64,000 bases of DNA from Pseudomonas benzenivorans (GTDB lineage Bacteria > Pseudomonadota > Gammaproteobacteria > Pseudomonadales > Pseudomonadaceae), in the NCBI RefSeq assembly GCF_033547155.1, contig NZ_CP137892.1:2108001-2172000 (forward strand), given 5' to 3'. This document shows positions 60,358 through 64,000 of this stretch, piece by piece. Position numbers and translations under genes: made by a program. Each line of letters begins with the position of its first letter. The first letter of the stretch is position 1. The notes beneath the pieces are model-generated. The model ran no database searches, was not told where the DNA came from, and saw nothing but the letters and a program-made list of their open reading frames with translations.

Positions 60358-61749
60358 ATGTCGCGACCTTTGCTACTGCTGTGCCTGTTGCTACTGCTGC
60401 CCTGTGCGGCCGTGGCGCGCCTGGCTGGCCCGCCGGAGGTGGTGCGGCCGGTGCCGGCGCGGGATCTGGCGAGCATCCGCAGCAGCGGCGAGTTGCGCGT
60501 ACTGGTCAACCAGAGCCGTAACAGTTCCGGCGAGGTCAAAGGCCAGAGCATCGGCGTGGAATACCATCGCCTGCGCGCGTTCGAGCAGTATCTCAATCGC
60601 AGCGCGAAGGGCGGCACGGGCCTGCGGCTGAAGATGGTGCCCAAGGCCAAGGACCAGTTGCTCGCGGCCTTGCGCCGTGGCGAGGGGGATCTGGTGGCGC
60701 CGGGCGAGCTGCTCGACCTGGGGGGCGGCGGCAATGTCCGTGGCAGTGCGGCGATTCGCAGCAACGTACCGCTGATCATCGTGGCTCGCCAGGGCGATCG
60801 CCGCTACCAGAGCCTGGAGCAGATGTCCGGCCGCAGCCTGGCGCTGCCGGCCGGCAGTGCCGCGGGCGCGGCGGTGCAACGGCTCAACAGGCAGCTGATC
60901 GAGCGCAAGAGGCCGCCGGTCATCGTCGAGTGGGTCGACCCGAGCCTGGCCGTCGAGGATGTGCTGGAGATGGTCCAGGCCGGCATCTTCAGCGTCACCG
61001 CGGTGGAGCAGCCGATTGCCGAGCGCTGGGCCAAGGTCATGCCCAAGCTGCGGCTGGAGCACCATCTGGTCCTGGCCCGCGACGGCGACCTGCGTTGGTT
61101 CGTCCGGCGCGATGCCCCGGCGCTGGCGGCGAGCATCGACCGATTCCTCAAGACCTATCGCAGTCCGGCCGATCAGGACGCGGCCTTCCAGCGCATCTAC
61201 CGCCGCCTGTACCGGGTCCATTACCCCCTGGGGCGCACCGAACGCCAGCGTCTGGAGAAGCTGCGCCCGGTGCTGCAGCGCCATGCCGCCGAGCAGCAGT
61301 TCGACTGGCTGGCCCTGGCGGCGCTGGCTTTCAAGGAGTCCACGCTCAACCCGGGGGCGCGGGGCGCCGGTGGCGCGACCGGGTTGATGCAGATCACCCC
61401 GGCCGCCGCGCGCAGTGTCGGGGTCGGTAATATCGCTGCGCTGGAGAATAACGTACAAGCCAGCGCCCGTTACCTGGCAATGATTCGGCGCAATTATTTC
61501 AACAGCGCTCAGCTCAACGAACGTGAGCGCATGGCCTTTGTGCTGGCGGGCTACAACCTGGGGCCGCACCGGGTGCAGGGCATGCGTGCCGAGGCCCGAC
61601 GCCGGGGGCTCAACCCCAATCAATGGTTCTTCCAGGTCGAACGGATCGCCATGGAGCAGGTCGGCATGGGCGTGGTCAGCTATGTCAACAGCGTGAACAA
61701 GTACTACCTGGCCTACGACCGGGAGCGCTACCTGCTGGAGCCCCATTGA
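60358..61749 (+). CDS. mltF2: Membrane-bound lytic transglycosylase MltF2 (SBP + SLT domains)
   Basis: 463 residues. N-terminal signal peptide (LLLLCLLLLLPCAAVARLA); an SBP_bac_3-like domain (about 40-280: LRVLVNQSRNSSGEVKGQ, SLALPAGSAAGAAV) that can regulate activity; then a lytic transglycosylase domain from about 315 with catalytic Glu in LAALAFKESTLNPGARG, MQITPAAARS and FVLAGYNLGPHRV. It cleaves peptidoglycan to anhydro-muropeptides. Position beside tgpA and lipase genes matches PA2865 (MltF2) in PAO1. There is a Cys at the signal end (LPCAAV), so lipoprotein anchoring is possible but not a clear lipobox. Confidence 0.9.
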   Translation: MSRPLLLLCLLLLLPCAAVARLAGPPEVVRPVPARDLASIRSSGELRVLVNQSRNSSGEVKGQSIGVEYHRLRAFEQYLNRSAKGGTGLRLKMVPKAKDQLLAALRRGEGDLVAPGELLDLGGGGNVRGSAAIRSNVPLIIVARQGDRRYQSLEQMSGRSLALPAGSAAGAAVQRLNRQLIERKRPPVIVEWVDPSLAVEDVLEMVQAGIFSVTAVEQPIAERWAKVMPKLRLEHHLVLARDGDLRWFVRRDAPALAASIDRFLKTYRSPADQDAAFQRIYRRLYRVHYPLGRTERQRLEKLRPVLQRHAAEQQFDWLALAALAFKESTLNPGARGAGGATGLMQITPAAARSVGVGNIAALENNVQASARYLAMIRRNYFNSAQLNERERMAFVLAGYNLGPHRVQGMRAEARRRGLNPNQWFFQVERIAMEQVGMGVVSYVNSVNKYYLAYDRERYLLEPH

Positions 61750-61756
61750 GGGTTCT

Positions 61757-61830
61757 TCTTTTATCCAATTGTTAGATAATGATTAGCGGTTATTTGCGAT
61801 TTTATTATCGTATTTTTCGGATAGTCTGTG
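61757..61830 (+). promoter_or_regulatory. AT-rich doxX upstream region with Fur-box-like sequence
   Basis: A markedly AT-rich stretch in an otherwise high-GC window. GATAATGATTAGC (from 61775) opens a 19-bp segment matching the Fur consensus at 12 of 19 positions, with the first nine exact. It could be a Fur site or simply the AT-rich promoter of the DoxX gene; no definite -35/-10 pair was assigned. Confidence 0.3.
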
Positions 61831-61861
61831 GGCATCTCTCCTCAACACGGAAATCCTGCCC

Positions 61862-62296
61862 ATGAATGCCCTGATCAAATCCCTGCTCTTCACTCAAGCC
61901 GGCTACGGCCTGACCGTCCTGCGCGTCATCGCCGGCGTGACCTTCGCCGCCCACGGCGCCCAGAAACTGTTCGGTTGGTTCGGCGGTTACGGCCTGGAGG
62001 GGGTTGCTCAGTGGATGGAAAGCATCGGCCTGGCGCCGGGCTATCTGCTGGCTCTGCTGGCTGGAAGTGCGGAGTTCTTCGGCGGCCTGGCCCTGATCGT
62101 CGGTGTGCTGGCCCGTCCCGCCGCAGCAGTACTGGCGCTGACCATGCTGGTGGCGATCTTCAGCGTGCACCTGGCCAATGGTTTCTTCATGAGTAACGAT
62201 GGCTATGAATTCGCCCTGGCCCTGCTGGCGATCAGCCTGGCGGTGCTGGTCGAGGGCGCCGGGCGCCTGTCGCTGGACAAGCGCTTCGCCGGATAG
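61862..62296 (+). CDS. DoxX family membrane protein
   Basis: 144 residues, four membrane helices (about 15-35, 58-78, 83-105 and 117-135). The DoxX signature VLRVIAGVTFAAHGAQKLFGWFGGYG is at the N-terminus, and GSAEFFGGLALIVGVL and FSVHLANGFFMSNDGYEFAL follow. The family is associated with thiol stress and redox-linked membrane complexes in some bacteria; the role in Pseudomonas is unknown. Position next to the lipase operon and MltF2 agrees with PA2864 of PAO1. Ends 46 nt before the lif stop, convergent. Confidence 0.92.
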   Translation: MNALIKSLLFTQAGYGLTVLRVIAGVTFAAHGAQKLFGWFGGYGLEGVAQWMESIGLAPGYLLALLAGSAEFFGGLALIVGVLARPAAAVLALTMLVAIFSVHLANGFFMSNDGYEFALALLAISLAVLVEGAGRLSLDKRFAG

Positions 62297-62313
62297 GCCA
62301 AGGTTCCCATCCT

Positions 62314-62334
62314 AGGCCCGCCCCGTGCGGGCCT
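62314..62334. terminator. Hairpin between convergent doxX and lif
   Basis: Stem AGGCCCGC (62314-62321) / GCGGGCCT (62327-62334), 5-nt loop, no long T tract (TTG follows). Likely transcription end for one or both convergent genes. Confidence 0.6.
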
Positions 62335-62342
62335 TGTGCATG

Positions 62343-63377
62343 TCAGGGCATTTGTTGCCGGCGGGTCTCGGACAGCTGCTCGGCGGCGTCCAGGCGCAGG
62401 CGTTCGCGCTCGTCGAATCGCTCTGCGGTCAGGCGGGCGATGGCAGCAGCCTTGTCGCCCTCGCTGAGGCCGCGGCTGGCCTCGACCCTGGCCTTGGCCG
62501 CTTGGTAGTCGGCGAGCCGTCGTGCCCAGGCCTGACGTTGGCGATCCAGCGCCTCGAGGCGTTGAGTGGCTGCTGCGCCGACCATCTGTAAACGCAGCTG
62601 ACGAATCTGTTCGGGGCCTGCGCCCTCGGCCTGCAGCTTGGCGGCCTGTTGGCGCAGATCGTTCTGCAATTGTGGCAGCAGGCTGGCCTGCAAGTCCGCT
62701 GGCAGGCTGTCGCGCAGCTGGTCGACCGCAATGGCCTTGCCCTCGTCGTCCAGGCCGGTGTCCTGCTGGATCGCCAGGCGCTGCAGGCTGAACCGGTTGT
62801 AGGCTTCCTCCCGGGCAAAGAACGCCTGATGCGCCTCAGGGCTGAACAGCCGGGCGCGCAGGGCCTGCGCCGCATCCTCGCGCCGGCGAAGGGCGTCAAG
62901 GCCTGCCTGTTGTGGCCAGTCACGTTCCAGCAACACCAGTTCGCGGCGGTAGTCGAGGTATTGATCCAGCAGGGCCAGCGCCTGCTCCCGTGCCGGTGCC
63001 TGCAGTTGGCTGGCGATATAGAGCCGCAGGCGCTCGACACTGCGGTGGAGGGGCTCCTCGCCGAGGGCGGCGAGAAAGTAGTCGAATATTCGCCGGATGT
63101 CTTCGCTGATGATCAGTTGGCCGGATGCATCGACGCGCAACACCCCATCCACCTGGGTGCCCGCGAAGGAGGGAGGCAGGGTTTGGAGCGCAGTGCCCTC
63201 GATAGTTGCGGGCGTCTGCACTGCGGGGCGTGGCGTTCCAGAGGCTATGCCCTCGATAGGCATTGGCGAGGTGAGATCGCGGGGCTTGGCGCCGGGGGGC
63301 TGCTCTCCATCCAGATACAGCAGGGTGGCGACGCAGCCGGTGAAGACCAGGGGGAACAGCAGCAAGAGTTTGTTCAC
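62343..63377 (-). CDS. lif: Lipase-specific foldase (lipase chaperone)
   Basis: 344 residues. N-terminal membrane anchor ([22 protein letters not shown]), a Pro/Ala-rich linker (about 25-60), then the folding domain with [33 protein letters not shown], including the foldase family motif around VDGVL, and an extended helical scaffold ([37 protein letters not shown]). It wraps round and folds the secreted lipase in the periplasm. The start is GTG at 63377, aligning with the MKKILLLIPL start I remember for P. aeruginosa LipH; the ATG at 63464 would lie inside lipA. Weak GAAAG Shine-Dalgarno. Also called lipH/limA/lipB. Confidence 0.93.
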   Translation of the reverse strand: MNKLLLLFPLVFTGCVATLLYLDGEQPPGAKPRDLTSPMPIEGIASGTPRPAVQTPATIEGTALQTLPPSFAGTQVDGVLRVDASGQLIISEDIRRIFDYFLAALGEEPLHRSVERLRLYIASQLQAPAREQALALLDQYLDYRRELVLLERDWPQQAGLDALRRREDAAQALRARLFSPEAHQAFFAREEAYNRFSLQRLAIQQDTGLDDEGKAIAVDQLRDSLPADLQASLLPQLQNDLRQQAAKLQAEGAGPEQIRQLRLQMVGAAATQRLEALDRQRQAWARRLADYQAAKARVEASRGLSEGDKAAAIARLTAERFDERERLRLDAAEQLSETRRQQMP

Positions 63378-63425
63378 GGATTCTTTCACTGAGTGGGGCG
63401 CCACGAGTTCGCTACGGCCCGAGAG

Positions 63426-63443
63426 CGGGGCCCTAGGGCCCCG
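63426..63443 (-). promoter_or_regulatory. 18-bp perfect palindrome between lipA and lif
   Basis: CGGGGCCC/TAGGGCCCCG: an 18-nt perfect inverted repeat (63426-63443), 8 nt past the lipA stop on the minus strand. No T tract. It may partly end the lipA transcript or stabilise its 3' end, so that lif is made at a lower level than the lipase. Confidence 0.55.
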
Positions 63444-63450
63444 GGTGTAC

Positions 63451-64000
<550 letters not shown>

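Overview
The window is a stretch of high-GC gammaproteobacterial chromosome that reads as Pseudomonas sensu stricto. The evidence is the gene content and order, compared from memory with P. aeruginosa PAO1: gltA / sdhCDAB-sucAB-lpdG-sucCD / braB; htpG; fabB-fabA next to a PA1611-like hybrid kinase; gpsA; selD-mnmH; moxR-DUF58-tgpA; mltF2; and a lipA-lif family I.1 lipase operon at the right edge. I saw no rRNA or tRNA gene, insertion sequence, prophage, integron or CRISPR array. It looks like core chromosome rather than an accessory island.

Layout. 0-3.1 kb: a cut lipoprotein gene and a MATE efflux gene (minus), pdxB (plus) and a 58-residue Pseudomonas protein (minus). 3.3-7.1 kb: a plus-strand run of an ATP-NAD-kinase-family gene, a DCC oxidoreductase, a small membrane protein and an ABC exporter, the last three overlapping. 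7.1-8.9 kb: an RhtA-like exporter, ppnP and a DnaQ-like exonuclease (minus). 9.0-10.4 kb: a beta-hydroxyacid dehydrogenase and a YkgJ cysteine-cluster protein. 10.5-23.5 kb: the TCA-cycle block, with gltA divergent from sdhCDAB-sucAB-lpdG-sucCD and separate sigma70-like promoters visible for each side. 23.8-30.4 kb: the branched-chain amino-acid carrier braB, a chemoreceptor, and DUF599, MAPEG and other little-known membrane genes. 30.4-36 kb: htpG with a consensus-like sigma32 promoter, a secreted dienelactone hydrolase, pirin, a probably exported amidohydrolase and a DUF3859 protein. 36-40 kb: fabB-fabA with an operator-like palindrome upstream, and a hybrid sensor kinase. 40.2-48.5 kb: gpsA-DUF4389-sixA, then an acyl-CoA-ligase gene behind a perfect 24-bp palindrome, two alpha/beta hydrolases, a GST, a DUF4892 protein and an AI-2E-family permease. 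48.5-54.4 kb: a patatin-like protein, selD-mnmH, a small lipoprotein and a second chemoreceptor. 54.5-64 kb: the moxR-DUF58-tgpA operon, a thioesterase, TatD, MltF2, DoxX and the lipase foldase with the 3' part of the lipase.

How the genes work together. The TCA block encodes citrate synthase, succinate dehydrogenase, the 2-oxoglutarate dehydrogenase complex (E1, E2, E3) and succinyl-CoA synthetase, which is most of the oxidative half of the cycle. Hairpins between sdhB/sucA, sucB/lpdG and lpdG/sucC could tune subunit ratios. FabA and FabB make the anaerobic-type unsaturated fatty-acid branch. GpsA supplies glycerol-3-phosphate for phospholipids. SelD feeds MnmH for 2-selenouridine in tRNA. 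The lipase is folded by its dedicated membrane-anchored chaperone (Lif).

No clearly new multi-gene system is evident. The items most worth a second look are regulatory: the 24-bp palindrome before the acyl-CoA ligase, the fabA operator-like palindrome, the structured SD-poor leader of sdhC and the hairpin between lipA and lif. Under-studied gene groups, such as DCC/small membrane protein/ABC exporter and the exported amidohydrolase, follow. Compared with my memory of PAO1, the window joins three segments that lie apart there, so it also records chromosome rearrangement within the genus.
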